From assembly GCF_008326305.1 (NCBI RefSeq), contig NZ_BIXY01000088.1, forward strand, positions 1 to 32,134: 32,134 bases of DNA, read 5' to 3'. The DNA comes from Dictyobacter arantiisoli. Lineage in GTDB: Bacteria; Chloroflexota; Ktedonobacteria; Ktedonobacterales; Ktedonobacteraceae. Position 1 is the stretch's first letter; every line of letters starts with the position of its first letter. Of the stretch, positions 7,667-16,199 are shown piece by piece. The position numbers were made by a program, and so were the translations under genes. The notes below the pieces were generated by a model that saw only the letters and a list, made by a program, of their open reading frames with translations, was not told where the DNA came from and made no database searches.

Positions 7667-8236
7667 ATGGAACCCATAACTTCCAAAACCGAGCAGCACC
7701 ATCATCACCTGGTGGACCGAGAACGCTTTCGGAGCGTGATGAGTCACTTCGCCAGCGGCGTCACGATCATTAGCACGCGCCACGAGGGAATTGATTACGG
7801 ACTCACAGCCAGTGCCGTTAGTTCGCTGTCACTTGACCCACCGATGCTGCTCATCTGTGTTAACAAAACCTCGAATACACGAAATGCCATCGAAGCGTCT
7901 GGTGTCTTTGCTGTGAACATCTTACAGGAGAGTCAAAGCGAAGTGGCCCGGAAATTCGCCACGTCTCGCGCCGACAAGTTCACTGGCCTGAGCGTCTCGT
8001 ATGGAGATTTGGGCGTGCCTCTGCTGGACAACATGTTGGCTACGATCGAGTGTCGCGTCGTAGAGAGCGTTTCGGGTGGGACGCACACAGTGTTCCTTGC
8101 CGAAGTCGAAGCCGCCCAGGCAACAGAAGGGATGCCGCTGACCTATTTCCGGGGAAGGATGGGTCACTTTACACCCATACATGGTGAAAAAGGAGCATCT
8201 CTCTGGAGAAACATGCAATGGGAGGATGTCGCATGA
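7667..8236 (+). CDS. Flavin reductase (HpaC/ActVB-like), reductase component
   Basis: A 189-aa protein with the flavin-reductase-domain order: FRSVMSHFASGVTIIST, YGLTASAVSSLSLDPPMLLICVNK, FAVNILQESQSEVARKFA, KFTGLSV, then LLDNMLATIECRVVESVSGGTHTVFLAEVEA and PLTYFRGRMG. Known: such enzymes reduce FMN or FAD with NAD(P)H and supply it to an oxygenase partner. Start: ATG at 7667 with a perfect AGGAGG four bases upstream; the frame is open back to 7454 but the conserved part begins here. A 166-base gap follows the oxygenase gene, so an internal signal is possible. A natural run of four histidines follows residue 10. Confidence 0.9.
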   Translation: MEPITSKTEQHHHHLVDRERFRSVMSHFASGVTIISTRHEGIDYGLTASAVSSLSLDPPMLLICVNKTSNTRNAIEASGVFAVNILQESQSEVARKFATSRADKFTGLSVSYGDLGVPLLDNMLATIECRVVESVSGGTHTVFLAEVEAAQATEGMPLTYFRGRMGHFTPIHGEKGASLWRNMQWEDVA

Positions 8237-8308
8237 CTAAAACGTCAACGTGTTCGACGACGGATCAATAACAAACCACCCACACATGTATTGGAGGAGT
8301 TTTCTCTC

Positions 8309-9181
8309 ATGAATGCATCGCAGCCCTACAGTGAACATCTGGTCTCACATCAGGCGTCCAACATCTCCGTCCGCCATTATGCGGGAACGGGTCCCGCATT
8401 CGTCTTGATGCACGGCTTCCCTGACAATTTGCACATCTACGATCGCCTCATTCCAGCCCTGCATGGGCGAGAGATCATCACCTTTGACTTTCTCGGCTGG
8501 GGAGCATCTGACAAGCCAGTGGATCACGCCTATACCTCGAAGCAGCAAGAGGAGGAACTGCACGCGGTGCTCGCAGCCTTGCAGGTTGACCAGGTGGTCC
8601 CGGTCGCTCATGACGCGTCTGGCCCTGTGGCGATCAACTGGGCTCTGGACCACTCGGAACGCGTGTCTGCGCTTGTTTTACTCAATACGTACTATGGATA
8701 CACTCCCACGTTGCGCTTTCCAGAATGGATCAGCCTCTTCGCTGATCCAGCCTATGCTGCTCTGGCCGGCGCTATCACGGAGGATCTCATGGTGGCGGAG
8801 TGGCTTTTCAGGTGGCAGGGGCGTCAGTTCAATCAAGGTTCCGCAGGGGTGCCAGAGGGATTCTTGCAGATGATCTGGCCGCAATTTGCCGGAACGCCAG
8901 GTACTTTCCCAGCGGTGCTCAGTCTGACGAGTGATCTGCATGCAACCTTGCGGGCCAATATGCAACGCATGCCTGATCTCAAGAGGTTTAATCGCCCCGT
9001 GCGGATCATCTTCGGGGCAGAGGACCCCTATCTGAACACTGGCGTTGCCCGCTCTTTGCACGAGGCCTTTCCGACTTCAGACCTCTCGCTCCTGCCGAAG
9101 AAGGGGCATTGGCCCCAACTGGATGGTGCCTCTGAGGTGGCGCAGCTCCTGCTCTCTCTACCAGAAGCGACGCCTGCGTAA
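8309..9181 (+). CDS. Alpha/beta hydrolase with Asp nucleophile (dehalogenase/epoxide-hydrolase-like)
   Basis: A 290-aa alpha/beta hydrolase. Seen: oxyanion-hole motif MHGFPD (34-39), FDFLGWGASDKP (59-70), nucleophile elbow VAHDASGPVAI (99-109) with Asp102 where esterases have Ser, acid Asp239 in FGAEDPY, and base His267 in KKGHWPQ. Known: Asp nucleophiles occur in haloalkane dehalogenases and epoxide hydrolases, usually followed by Trp (HDWG); here Ala103 replaces that Trp, so halide binding of the classic sort is doubtful. Start: ATG at 8309 with GGAGGAG upstream. As the last gene of the TetR-controlled set it may open a product of the monooxygenase such as an epoxide or lactone; this is inference. 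Confidence 0.85.
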   Translation: MNASQPYSEHLVSHQASNISVRHYAGTGPAFVLMHGFPDNLHIYDRLIPALHGREIITFDFLGWGASDKPVDHAYTSKQQEEELHAVLAALQVDQVVPVAHDASGPVAINWALDHSERVSALVLLNTYYGYTPTLRFPEWISLFADPAYAALAGAITEDLMVAEWLFRWQGRQFNQGSAGVPEGFLQMIWPQFAGTPGTFPAVLSLTSDLHATLRANMQRMPDLKRFNRPVRIIFGAEDPYLNTGVARSLHEAFPTSDLSLLPKKGHWPQLDGASEVAQLLLSLPEATPA

Positions 9182-9193
9182 GATCTCACCCTC

Positions 9194-9250
9194 CAAGGAG
9201 ATGGCCACCAGCATGTGAGAGTGTTCAACAGCAGGCATGCTGTCTCCTTG
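9194..9250. other. Imperfect inverted repeat after the hydrolase gene
   Basis: CAAGGAGA (9194-9201) pairs with TCTCCTTG (9243-9250), and inside them AGCATG (9210-9215) pairs with CATGCT (9236-9241). No T-run follows, so it is not a textbook terminator. It lies between the plus-strand hydrolase and the convergent response regulator; nothing else is seen in this gap. Confidence 0.3.
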
Positions 9251-9366
9251 CCACATCCCGTGTTCTCGCCAAACAGCGACCGGACTTCCCGTGAAGGATA
9301 ATTGCATAGACAACATGAACATGGTCCTCTTGATGAATCTCATATTCGGGCTTTATTTATTTGTTT

Positions 9367-10125
9367 TTAGGGGAGGGTTTTGTCGCTGTCGGAGGGGGGG
9401 ACGTAGTAGCCGACTCCGAGTTCGTTGCGCAGGAAGCGGGGTTGAGCGGGATCTGGTTCGAGTTTGCGGCGCAGATGGCGCATGAAGGTGCGTAAGTAGG
9501 TGTTTTCACCACTATAGTCGGGTCCCCAGACACGTTGCAGGAGTTCGCGGTGTGTGAGGACTTTGCCAGCGTTACGGGTAAGCTCGCTGAGCAGGTCGTA
9601 TTCGGTGGGAGTGAGGTGGACTTCGTTGCCACCGGCGGTGACCTGGCGATGGGCGAAGTCGACGGTCAGTCCTTGCGCGCCCCCACAGCGATAGAAGGGG
9701 TGCAGGCGTTCATGGCCGCTGACGCTGTTGCGCAGGTGTTCGATCTCTTCGGCACGTCGCAATGCGACACGGAGCCGTGCCAGGAGCTCGTTGATGCTAA
9801 ATGGTTTGGTGAGATAATCGTCGGCACCGAGGTCGAGGGCTTTGATCTTTATTGGTTCTTCATCATGTGCGGACAGCACGATTACGGGCGCGGGACTCCA
9901 TTCACGGAAGTGTTTGAGGAAGGTGAGGCCGTCGAGCGTGGGGAGTGAGAGGTCGAGCAGGACGAGGTGCGGCTGGAAGATGGCGGCCAGATCGACGGCC
10001 TGCGCGCCATCTCGTACGGCCTGGCTTTGATAGCCACGCGCCTTGAGCTGGGCGAGCAGGAAGGTGCGCATCTGCGCATCGTCTTCAACACAAAGGATGC
10101 GTGCTTTTTTCTCAGTGGTAGACAT
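9367..10125 (-). CDS. OmpR/KdpE-type response regulator
   Basis: A 252-aa two-domain regulator. Receiver: acidic pair Asp15/Asp16 (CVEDD), phosphoacceptor Asp58 (LLDLSLP), Lys107 in YLTKPF. An output winged helix follows after about residue 145, with LTPTEYDLLSELTRNAGKVLTHRELLQRVWG and YLRTFMRHLRRKLEPDPAQPRFL ending VGYYV, the OmpR/PhoB DNA-binding signature; the RHLRRKLE stretch is typical of KdpE relatives. The start ATG is five bases after the histidine kinase stop, and GAAGGGGA lies across that stop, so the two are co-translated. It would bind DNA after phosphorylation by the kinase. No kdp genes are nearby, so potassium control is not implied. Confidence 0.92.
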   Translation of the reverse strand: MSTTEKKARILCVEDDAQMRTFLLAQLKARGYQSQAVRDGAQAVDLAAIFQPHLVLLDLSLPTLDGLTFLKHFREWSPAPVIVLSAHDEEPIKIKALDLGADDYLTKPFSINELLARLRVALRRAEEIEHLRNSVSGHERLHPFYRCGGAQGLTVDFAHRQVTAGGNEVHLTPTEYDLLSELTRNAGKVLTHRELLQRVWGPDYSGENTYLRTFMRHLRRKLEPDPAQPRFLRNELGVGYYVPPSDSDKTLP

Positions 10126-10130
10126 AGCGC

Positions 10131-12935
10131 TTAATCCCCTTCGATAAGTAATGCGGTTGGCGACGTTACCGGGCGCGCTTGACGCCGCTTCCCACGATAA
10201 ATGGGAAGGGTAAAGGCGAAGGTCGCTCCCTGACCTGGATTGCTGGTGAGTTCGAGTTGGCTACCATGCGCTTCAATAATACCATGACTGATGTAGAGGC
10301 CGAGGCCGGTGGCGGGACTCCAGCGGGTGGCTTTTTGTCTGTGCGCACGCTCGGCAAGTAGATCTTGCTCACTGCTGGGTCGCGTCATGGCGGCAAAGGT
10401 CGTGAAGCGCGTAAACAATTGAACCTGCTGCTCTTTGCTGATGCCGGGACCATGATCGGTGACGCTGATACGAACGCTGTGCGGTCGCTGTTTGGGATGA
10501 TCGCTGATCAGGCTGGCAGTGAGCTGGACCGCATCTCCATCGGGCGCGTAGCGGAAGGCGTTGCTGAGCAGGTTGGTGAGTACGCTGAGCAGATGCTCGT
10601 AATCCCCCCGCACGGCTGGTAAGGATTCTGGGATGTTGATCTGGAGGGTGCATTGCGCGGAGGTCATTAAGGCCTCCAGGCGTTCTTGTACCTCTTCAAA
10701 GAGTTCTGGTAGCAGGATTGGTTCCAATTCCAGGCGCAATGCACCGGCCTCGACACGGAATGCATCCAGGAAATGATTGATCATGCCAACCAGTCGATCC
10801 ACCTGTTCATCGGCAGTCTGTAGATAGTCGAACTGCTCCTCGCGGCTGAGCTCGATATCCCGCGCCAGCAGAGCGCTGAGGTGGGCGCGAATATTTGCCA
10901 GCGGCGTCTTGAGCTCATGAGCCATGGTGGTAAAGAAGTCCTCGCGCACACGCTCAAGCTGTTTGAGCCGGGTGATCTCTTGATAGACCAGGATGGCGCT
11001 CTCGATACTGCCATCGGGGGCGCGTAGCGGCGCGGCATTGGCGAGGATATAAAGGACCTGCCCATCGTTGAGGCGGATTTGTAGTTCGGCCTCGCTACTC
11101 ACTCCTAGCTTTAGCGCGGCGTAGAGGGGATGTTCCTCATACGACAGGAGCGAGCCGGTGAGACTATGGTGGTCGATGGAGCGCAATATCAGCTCTAGAT
11201 CCTGATCGGTGGCGCAACTGACCGCCTCCGGGCGATCATCGTCGGGTATAAAGTCTGCTCCCATTCTTTGCAGCAGATCAATCGCCTGCTGATTAATCAC
11301 CGTAATCCGGTTGTCCTGCGCCTCGACCAGGATCACGCCGCTGGGCAGGCGTTCGAGCAGCAGGGCCATGCGGGCGCTGGTCGTGGATTGCGCGATCTGG
11401 GCCGCTTGCAGAGCTTGATTGCGCTGTTTCAGTTCGGCTGTGCGCGCCACGACCTCGGCCTCGATGCGCTTGTGGGCCGCAACCTGTTTGGTAATATCGT
11501 GATAGATCACAATGAAGGCAAAGATGTCGCCCACTTCATCTCGAATCGGGGTATAGGTCACCTGGATACTGTAGGCGCGGCCAGCCATACTGATCACCTT
11601 GAAGCTGTCACTACTGCCAGAGAGGGCGCGTTGCTCAATCTCAGCCGTAGGATTCTCCTGCATGAGCAAGTTATCCTGGATGATGGCCGGACTGTGCCGC
11701 AAGGCTTCAATATAGTCCTGTCCCCGGATCGTCTCATCCCAACCCATCAGGTTACAGGCCGCTGGATTGATATCCGCCACACGCCAGCGCGGATCGACAA
11801 TCACCACACCATCGGGCATGGCCTGCATAATATTATCTTTTTGACGCGCCATGCGGCTGGCCGTGCGGGCCAGGCGATCAATACGCCGGAAGAGGCGCGC
11901 ATTCTGAATCGCCAATCCCGCCTGCTGCGCGAACTGTTCGAGGAGCGCAACCTCTTCCGCCGGAAAACCACGGGCGCGCAGATGATAGACCTCGATAGTA
12001 CCAAAGACCGTCTTCTGATCTCCATCCAGGCCCAGACCCGCATCCAACGCCACATTGAGGGATTGATTGGGTTGTGGCTCAAAAATGGGGACACAGAGCA
12101 CCGAGCCGGGCCGGTGCGGCTCTCCCTGATGTTCCAGGTAGGGGAAGACGAGCTGCGGCGTCGTACTGGTATCGGTGATGATCTGGCTACGATGCTCGCG
12201 TGCCACCGTGCCCAGCAGGATACTCTCATCCACGGCGGCATGCCAGTCGCGAGAGATCTGATGAATGCCCAGTTGGGCCACCAGACGCTCCACCTGTGGG
12301 GTACCCGCCGTCTCGTCGCTACTACTCTCCTCTAAATCCGCCAGATGCGTCTCCACGGCGGGCAGAGAATGGTCCAGCAGGAAGATCGCGCAGCGTTTGG
12401 AGCCAAACATCTGTCGCAACACATGCAGGATGCGTTCCAGTACCAGCGGCAGCGAGGAAGGTCCGGCCAGTGCCGAGGAAATGGCATGAATAGCCTGTAG
12501 TTGGAGGCGTGCCCGCACCGCGTTCGTGTTATCTTCAAGCGTGATCATCAACATTTCAGTCGTCTCAGGCGTTTCCGTGAGATTGGAGATGATCGAGGAT
12601 GCAGGAGTATGCAATTCCAGCGTAATATGCCAGTAGGTGCGTCCACGTTCCTCCAGAAAGCCCTCAAAGGGAACCTCGGCCCACTCCATCCGCTGGCGGG
12701 ACTCCCTGGCCTGCAGCAGGAGCGGCTGAATGGTTGTATAGAAGGGGGCGGGCAGAATTTGTGCTATGGTCTGTCCAACCATGGGCGCGGACTGCCAGAG
12801 CGCTGCACCGGCGGTCGCCAGGTAGGGGTTGACATAGCGAATCGTGAGCGTATCTGCATCTAGCAGTGCAACGCCAGCCGAGAGGGTATTTAGAATATAT
12901 TCGAGGTGTGTTGTGTATCCAGCATTCATCAGCAT
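10131..12935 (-). CDS. Soluble PAS-GAF-PAS-PAS sensor histidine kinase
   Basis: A 934-aa protein without any membrane segment, so a cytosolic sensor. Domains (numbered from a TTG one codon earlier): PAS about 12-140 (LLDADTLTIRYVNPYL), GAF about 150-350, PAS about 370-490 (DGVVIVDPRWRVADINPAACNL, IYHDITKQ), a short coiled coil, PAS about 525-660, HisKA with His674 in MAHELKTPLANIRAH, and an ATPase domain with N-box LTNLLSNAFRYAP, G1 DHGPGIS and G2 TGLGLYISHGIIEAHG. Start: the ATG at 12935 is chosen, with 12929 as an alternative, because the frame begins with TTG at 12938 and the ribosome site is weak. The kinase is the first gene of the pair. Three PAS domains plus GAF suggest small-molecule, redox or light input; no ligand residue can be named. 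Confidence 0.92.
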   Translation of the reverse strand: MLMNAGYTTHLEYILNTLSAGVALLDADTLTIRYVNPYLATAGAALWQSAPMVGQTIAQILPAPFYTTIQPLLLQARESRQRMEWAEVPFEGFLEERGRTYWHITLELHTPASSIISNLTETPETTEMLMITLEDNTNAVRARLQLQAIHAISSALAGPSSLPLVLERILHVLRQMFGSKRCAIFLLDHSLPAVETHLADLEESSSDETAGTPQVERLVAQLGIHQISRDWHAAVDESILLGTVAREHRSQIITDTSTTPQLVFPYLEHQGEPHRPGSVLCVPIFEPQPNQSLNVALDAGLGLDGDQKTVFGTIEVYHLRARGFPAEEVALLEQFAQQAGLAIQNARLFRRIDRLARTASRMARQKDNIMQAMPDGVVIVDPRWRVADINPAACNLMGWDETIRGQDYIEALRHSPAIIQDNLLMQENPTAEIEQRALSGSSDSFKVISMAGRAYSIQVTYTPIRDEVGDIFAFIVIYHDITKQVAAHKRIEAEVVARTAELKQRNQALQAAQIAQSTTSARMALLLERLPSGVILVEAQDNRITVINQQAIDLLQRMGADFIPDDDRPEAVSCATDQDLELILRSIDHHSLTGSLLSYEEHPLYAALKLGVSSEAELQIRLNDGQVLYILANAAPLRAPDGSIESAILVYQEITRLKQLERVREDFFTTMAHELKTPLANIRAHLSALLARDIELSREEQFDYLQTADEQVDRLVGMINHFLDAFRVEAGALRLELEPILLPELFEEVQERLEALMTSAQCTLQINIPESLPAVRGDYEHLLSVLTNLLSNAFRYAPDGDAVQLTASLISDHPKQRPHSVRISVTDHGPGISKEQQVQLFTRFTTFAAMTRPSSEQDLLAERAHRQKATRWSPATGLGLYISHGIIEAHGSQLELTSNPGQGATFAFTLPIYRGKRRQARPVTSPTALLIEGD

Positions 12936-13037
12936 CAACTTCTTTTCTACGTATCTATGACTATATAAGAGAGAAACGACAGAAAGTTTGTGGACTCACC
13001 AGAACAATGCAAACGTGTTTTCGTTCGTGTACTCAAC

Positions 13038-13066
13038 ATTATACCGCGTTTTGAAACGGCTGTCTC
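13038..13066 (-). promoter_or_regulatory. Candidate promoter of the kinase/regulator pair
   Basis: On the minus strand GAGACA (13066-13061), 17 bases, TATAAT (13043-13038). It is about 100 bases upstream of the kinase start and only 39 bases from the left tip of the IS4 element, so the insertion lies immediately beyond the -35. The -35 is weak. Confidence 0.4.
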
Positions 13067-13104
13067 TGGGCATTCCGCCCATGGGACAGAGAGTCGGGGA
13101 GCGA

Positions 13105-14634
13105 TGTAGGTGCGTGCCGAGGTCCACCCATACGCATTAAGGTAAGAAAGGATGAGATAAAAAAGAGGGGTGACAAAAAAAGCTCCATCTGTCATCATAG
13201 AAAAAAAACAGAGTTCGTGATGGCAAAAAGGAGCAACTAAGAATGAGTGTAACACAGACGATGGAGGAGTTTCAATCGATTTTAGAAAACGAGGTTCCCA
13301 CCCTGGCACGCGAGACAGGAGCCGTCAAAAGAAAGAGGAAAGAGGGACTCGATAGCGTGACCTTGGTGATGACGGTGATCTTTGGCTTCTGGCAAATCCC
13401 TGATCTGCGCTTGAGTGGACTCGCTCAAATGATGGGTCGCCGGGCGGTGAAAGTGAGCGCATCGGCCATTTGTCAACGGTTCACCGCCCCAACGGCCGAG
13501 CTGTTCCGGCGTGTGTTGCAACGCTTTGCTCAGGTCCGTTTGCAAAGTGACAAGGTGGAGATTGCCTTGTTCCAAACGTTTCGCGCCGTGATCGTCGAAG
13601 ACAGCAGTACCATTCACTTGCCAGCCTGTTTGGCGGGGATGTGGCAAGGATGTGGCGGAAACGCGGGGAGAGGCGAGGCGGCCCTCAAGATCTTTGTGCG
13701 TTGGAATGTGTTAACCGGACAGGTTCTGGGGCCAGAACTGACGAACGCGCGAACGAGTGATCATCGCGGTCCCTTTCACGAAGAAGACCTGGTGCCCGGA
13801 TGTCTTTATCTCGCGGATCTGGGCTTCTTTGCAATCAAGCGCTTGCAAACCATCGCCCGAGGAAGCAAAGGCAGCTTCACGAAAGCAGAAAAACGCTTCT
13901 TTGTGACGCGCTGGCAGCCCAGGACGATCTTGTACACCCGCAGTGGCCATCGCCTTGATTTGAAAGGCCTTCTTCCCCAGCAGGTGGGCCAGGTCCGGGA
14001 ACTGGGGGTCGTCCTGGGAAAACACGACCCTCTGGCGATTCGTTTGATTGTCGTGAAGGTTCCTGAAGACGTGGCCAACGAGCGTCGAGAACGGATGAAG
14101 GAGACCGCTCAGAAACACGGTCGTCAACCAGGCGAAGACGTGCTCTTTTTTGCCGGATGGAGCATTGTGCTGACCAATATCGCCCGCACGACTGCCGATT
14201 TCTCGCAGATACTGGTGTTGCTGCGACTGCGCTGGCAAATCGAACGGCTTTTCCGTCTTTGGAAGGAAGATGGCAAAATTGATGAATGGCGCAGCAAGAA
14301 TCCGTCTCGTCAGCTCAGTGAGTTCTCTGCCAAATTGTGTGCGATGATCATGCAGCAAGCCCTCATGCAAGAAGGGTGCTGGCTGGATCCCTATCGCAGC
14401 ATTGTCAAAGCCGCAGCCTGCATACGCCATGAAATAAACCGGTTAATGATCGCCTTTTGTGAAGGAGGGGTGCACAAAACGGTGCTGTCCATTTTGTGCT
14501 GTTTCCGTTCAGGATGCCAATTGGATCGACGAGCTGCTCATCCAAGCACGGCCCAATTATTGGTCAATGGCTTGGATTGGGAACTCGAATTACTCTTAAC
14601 TTAATGCTTATGGGTGCCTCGGCACGCACCTACA
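13105..14634 (+). mobile_element. IS4-family insertion sequence, complete
   Basis: About 1.53 kb bounded by near-identical inverted repeats: left 13105-13141 begins TGTAGGTGCGTGCCGAGG, right 14600-14634 is the reverse complement of the same tip. The arms differ by two inserted bases (GGTCCACCC versus GGCACCC) and one substitution. The right repeat overlaps the transposase stop codon. One intact transposase gene lies between the repeats. No target duplication is evident. The exact boundary is uncertain because the first bases beyond the right end are also shared with another repeat (see findings). Confidence 0.85.
13243..14604 (+). CDS. IS4-family DDE transposase
   Basis: A 453-aa transposase. 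The catalytic triad is placed at Asp120 (VIVEDSSTIHLP), Asp192 (LYLADLGFFAI) and Glu334 in LRLRWQIERLFRLWKEDGK. The IS4 signature Y(2)R(3)E(6)K is present except that Tyr is Leu: Leu327, Arg330, Glu334, Lys341. The ATG at 13243 has AAAGGAG about nine bases upstream. Length and intact frame suggest a working gene. It belongs to the insertion sequence bounded at 13105 and 14634. It is a separate lineage from the remnant at 30425, which has the canonical tyrosine. Confidence 0.92.
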   Translation: MSVTQTMEEFQSILENEVPTLARETGAVKRKRKEGLDSVTLVMTVIFGFWQIPDLRLSGLAQMMGRRAVKVSASAICQRFTAPTAELFRRVLQRFAQVRLQSDKVEIALFQTFRAVIVEDSSTIHLPACLAGMWQGCGGNAGRGEAALKIFVRWNVLTGQVLGPELTNARTSDHRGPFHEEDLVPGCLYLADLGFFAIKRLQTIARGSKGSFTKAEKRFFVTRWQPRTILYTRSGHRLDLKGLLPQQVGQVRELGVVLGKHDPLAIRLIVVKVPEDVANERRERMKETAQKHGRQPGEDVLFFAGWSIVLTNIARTTADFSQILVLLRLRWQIERLFRLWKEDGKIDEWRSKNPSRQLSEFSAKLCAMIMQQALMQEGCWLDPYRSIVKAAACIRHEINRLMIAFCEGGVHKTVLSILCCFRSGCQLDRRAAHPSTAQLLVNGLDWELELLLT

Positions 14635-14658
14635 TTTCTCCATCATGATTCTCGTTAT

Positions 14659-14683
14659 TGAAGCGGTATTGCCCATGAAGGGT
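14659..14683 (+). repeat. Dispersed repeat TGAAGCGGTATTG, copy 2
   Basis: TGAAGCGGTATTGCCCATGA, 24 bases outside the right end of the IS4 element. Other copies: 1057-1067, 18664-18676 and 25410-25422; 18664 continues with GCCCGTGAAGGATGG. Confidence 0.6.
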
Positions 14684-14692
14684 GGCCGCGAT

Positions 14693-14721
14693 TTGTGTCG
14701 GGGGATGCATTCTGCTATGAT
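14693..14721 (+). promoter_or_regulatory. Candidate murD promoter
   Basis: TTGTGT (14693-14698), 17 bases, TATGAT (14716-14721), about 40 bases before the murD start. It lies outside the IS element, so murD need not depend on read-through from the transposase. Confidence 0.4.
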
Positions 14722-14760
14722 GGGGGAAATTGAAGATTGTGTGAAGCGAGGTTTTTCTGT

Positions 14761-16125
14761 ATGGATTTGCGTGGAAAACGAGTTCTGGTGATGGGTCTGG
14801 GTCTGCAAGGATCTGGGATGGCGTCGGCACGCTATGCGGCTCAGCAAGGGGCTCAGGTGCGGGTGACGGATATGGGATCGCCTGAGGTGCTGGCTCCCAG
14901 CGTGCGTTCTCTGGCTGGCTTGCCGATTGAGTTTATTCTAGGTGAGCACCGCGAGGAGGATTTTCTGTGGGCCGAGATCGTGATCCGCAATCCGGGTGTG
15001 CCGTGGACCTCACCATACATCCAACTGGCACAGGCGCATGGGGCGCAGATTGAGATGGAGATTGGCCTGTTCTTCCTGGCCTGTCCCGGTCGCATTATTG
15101 GGATTACCGGGACGCGCGGCAAGACGACGACGACGAGCCTGATCTATGAGATTCTACGGGCCAGCGGCGCGCCGACACTGATCGGTGGCAATGTGGCGGG
15201 CGTGGAAACGTTGTCCCTGCTCCCACACATCACACCTGAGACGCTGGTCGTGCTTGAGCTATCGAGCTGGCAACTGGAGGGATTAGCGCCGCATAAAATC
15301 AGTCCCTCGGTCGCAGTGATGACTAATATCTATCCCGACCACCTGAATACCTATAGCGGCATGGAGGCGTACGCGGAGGCCAAGGCCAACATCTTCCGCC
15401 ATCAAAAAGCCGGGGATATCGCTATCTTCAATTATGATAATCCCTGGACGCGGCGCTTTGGCGCGCAAGCCCCGGCCCAGAGCTACTATACCAGCCTGGA
15501 GCGCGGCGGCAGCTTTCCCCGCGCAGAAGCTGAAAGCACGCAACTCACTCCCTTTATCTTTAGCGACACCCCGCTGGCCGGTCGCCATAATCTCGAAAAC
15601 ATCCTGCTCGCCACCACGACCGCCCGCCTGCTCGGTATCCCGGATCAGATTATCGCCGAGACGGTGCGCCGCTTCCATGGCGTCGAGCATCGCCTGGCCG
15701 ACGTGCGTAAACTGAACGGCGTACGTTATATCAACGACAGTACCAGCACCACACCCATCGCCGGACAGGTCGCCCTCGAAGCCTTTAAAGATCCAATTGT
15801 CCTGATCGCAGGAGGAAACACCAAGCATCTGCCCTTAGAGCAATGGCCCGAACGTATCGTCGAGCGCTGCCGAGAGGTAATCCTTTTGTCTGGTAGTGGG
15901 ACCGACGAACTCCTGCCCGCCATCCAGCGTGCCGCCGAGCGTGCGGGAAGAGAGAATCCTGTGCGCGGCGTCTTCAATGATTATCGTGAGGCATGGGATC
16001 GCGCCGTCCAGCTTGCACAGCCAGGGGATATCCTGCTGCTCTCGCCCGGCTTCACCAGCTTCGGCATGTTCCTCAATGAATTTGATCGTGGCGACAAATT
16101 CGTCGTCTACGTCCAGGCATTATAG
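14761..16125 (+). CDS. murD: UDP-N-acetylmuramoyl-L-alanine--D-glutamate ligase
   Basis: A 454-aa Mur ligase of normal MurD length. It adds D-glutamate to UDP-MurNAc-L-alanine in peptidoglycan precursor synthesis in the cytoplasm. Seen: N-terminal Rossmann-like VLVMGLGLQGSG, IRNPGVPWTSP, ATP P-loop ITGTRGKTTTTS, ELSSWQLEG, MTNIYPDHLNTYSGMEAYAEAK with the Mur DHL-type motif, FHGVEHRLADV, YINDSTSTTP and IAGG. The P-loop has Arg where most Mur ligases have Asn (TGTNGK). The start is placed at ATG 14761, where homology begins, with GAGG nine bases upstream; the frame extends to 14737. The gene stands alone, away from any cell-wall cluster, and is followed by a strong terminator. Confidence 0.93.
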   Translation: MDLRGKRVLVMGLGLQGSGMASARYAAQQGAQVRVTDMGSPEVLAPSVRSLAGLPIEFILGEHREEDFLWAEIVIRNPGVPWTSPYIQLAQAHGAQIEMEIGLFFLACPGRIIGITGTRGKTTTTSLIYEILRASGAPTLIGGNVAGVETLSLLPHITPETLVVLELSSWQLEGLAPHKISPSVAVMTNIYPDHLNTYSGMEAYAEAKANIFRHQKAGDIAIFNYDNPWTRRFGAQAPAQSYYTSLERGGSFPRAEAESTQLTPFIFSDTPLAGRHNLENILLATTTARLLGIPDQIIAETVRRFHGVEHRLADVRKLNGVRYINDSTSTTPIAGQVALEAFKDPIVLIAGGNTKHLPLEQWPERIVERCREVILLSGSGTDELLPAIQRAAERAGRENPVRGVFNDYREAWDRAVQLAQPGDILLLSPGFTSFGMFLNEFDRGDKFVVYVQAL

Positions 16126-16135
16126 GCTCCATAGC

Positions 16136-16163
16136 GAAAGCCCGACCGAAATGTCGGGCTTTC
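16136..16163 (+). terminator. Intrinsic terminator after murD
   Basis: GAAAGCCCGA (16136-16145), 8-base loop, TCGGGCTTTC (16154-16163): a perfect 10-bp stem ending in a T-rich tail, starting 10 bases past the murD stop. It may also serve the convergent alpha-galactosidase gene because the stem has A and T runs on both sides. Confidence 0.85.
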
Positions 16164-16199
16164 TTGCTCGCACTAGTACTCTGTTACCGTTCATTTAGG

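Noticed and set aside
11268-12335. 355-codon plus-strand frame opposite the histidine kinase
   Set aside because: Antisense shadow: the opposite strand encodes continuous PAS and GAF domains, and this frame shows no motif.
13711-14430. 239-codon minus-strand frame inside the IS4 transposase
   Set aside because: Antisense to an intact DDE transposase; no motif.
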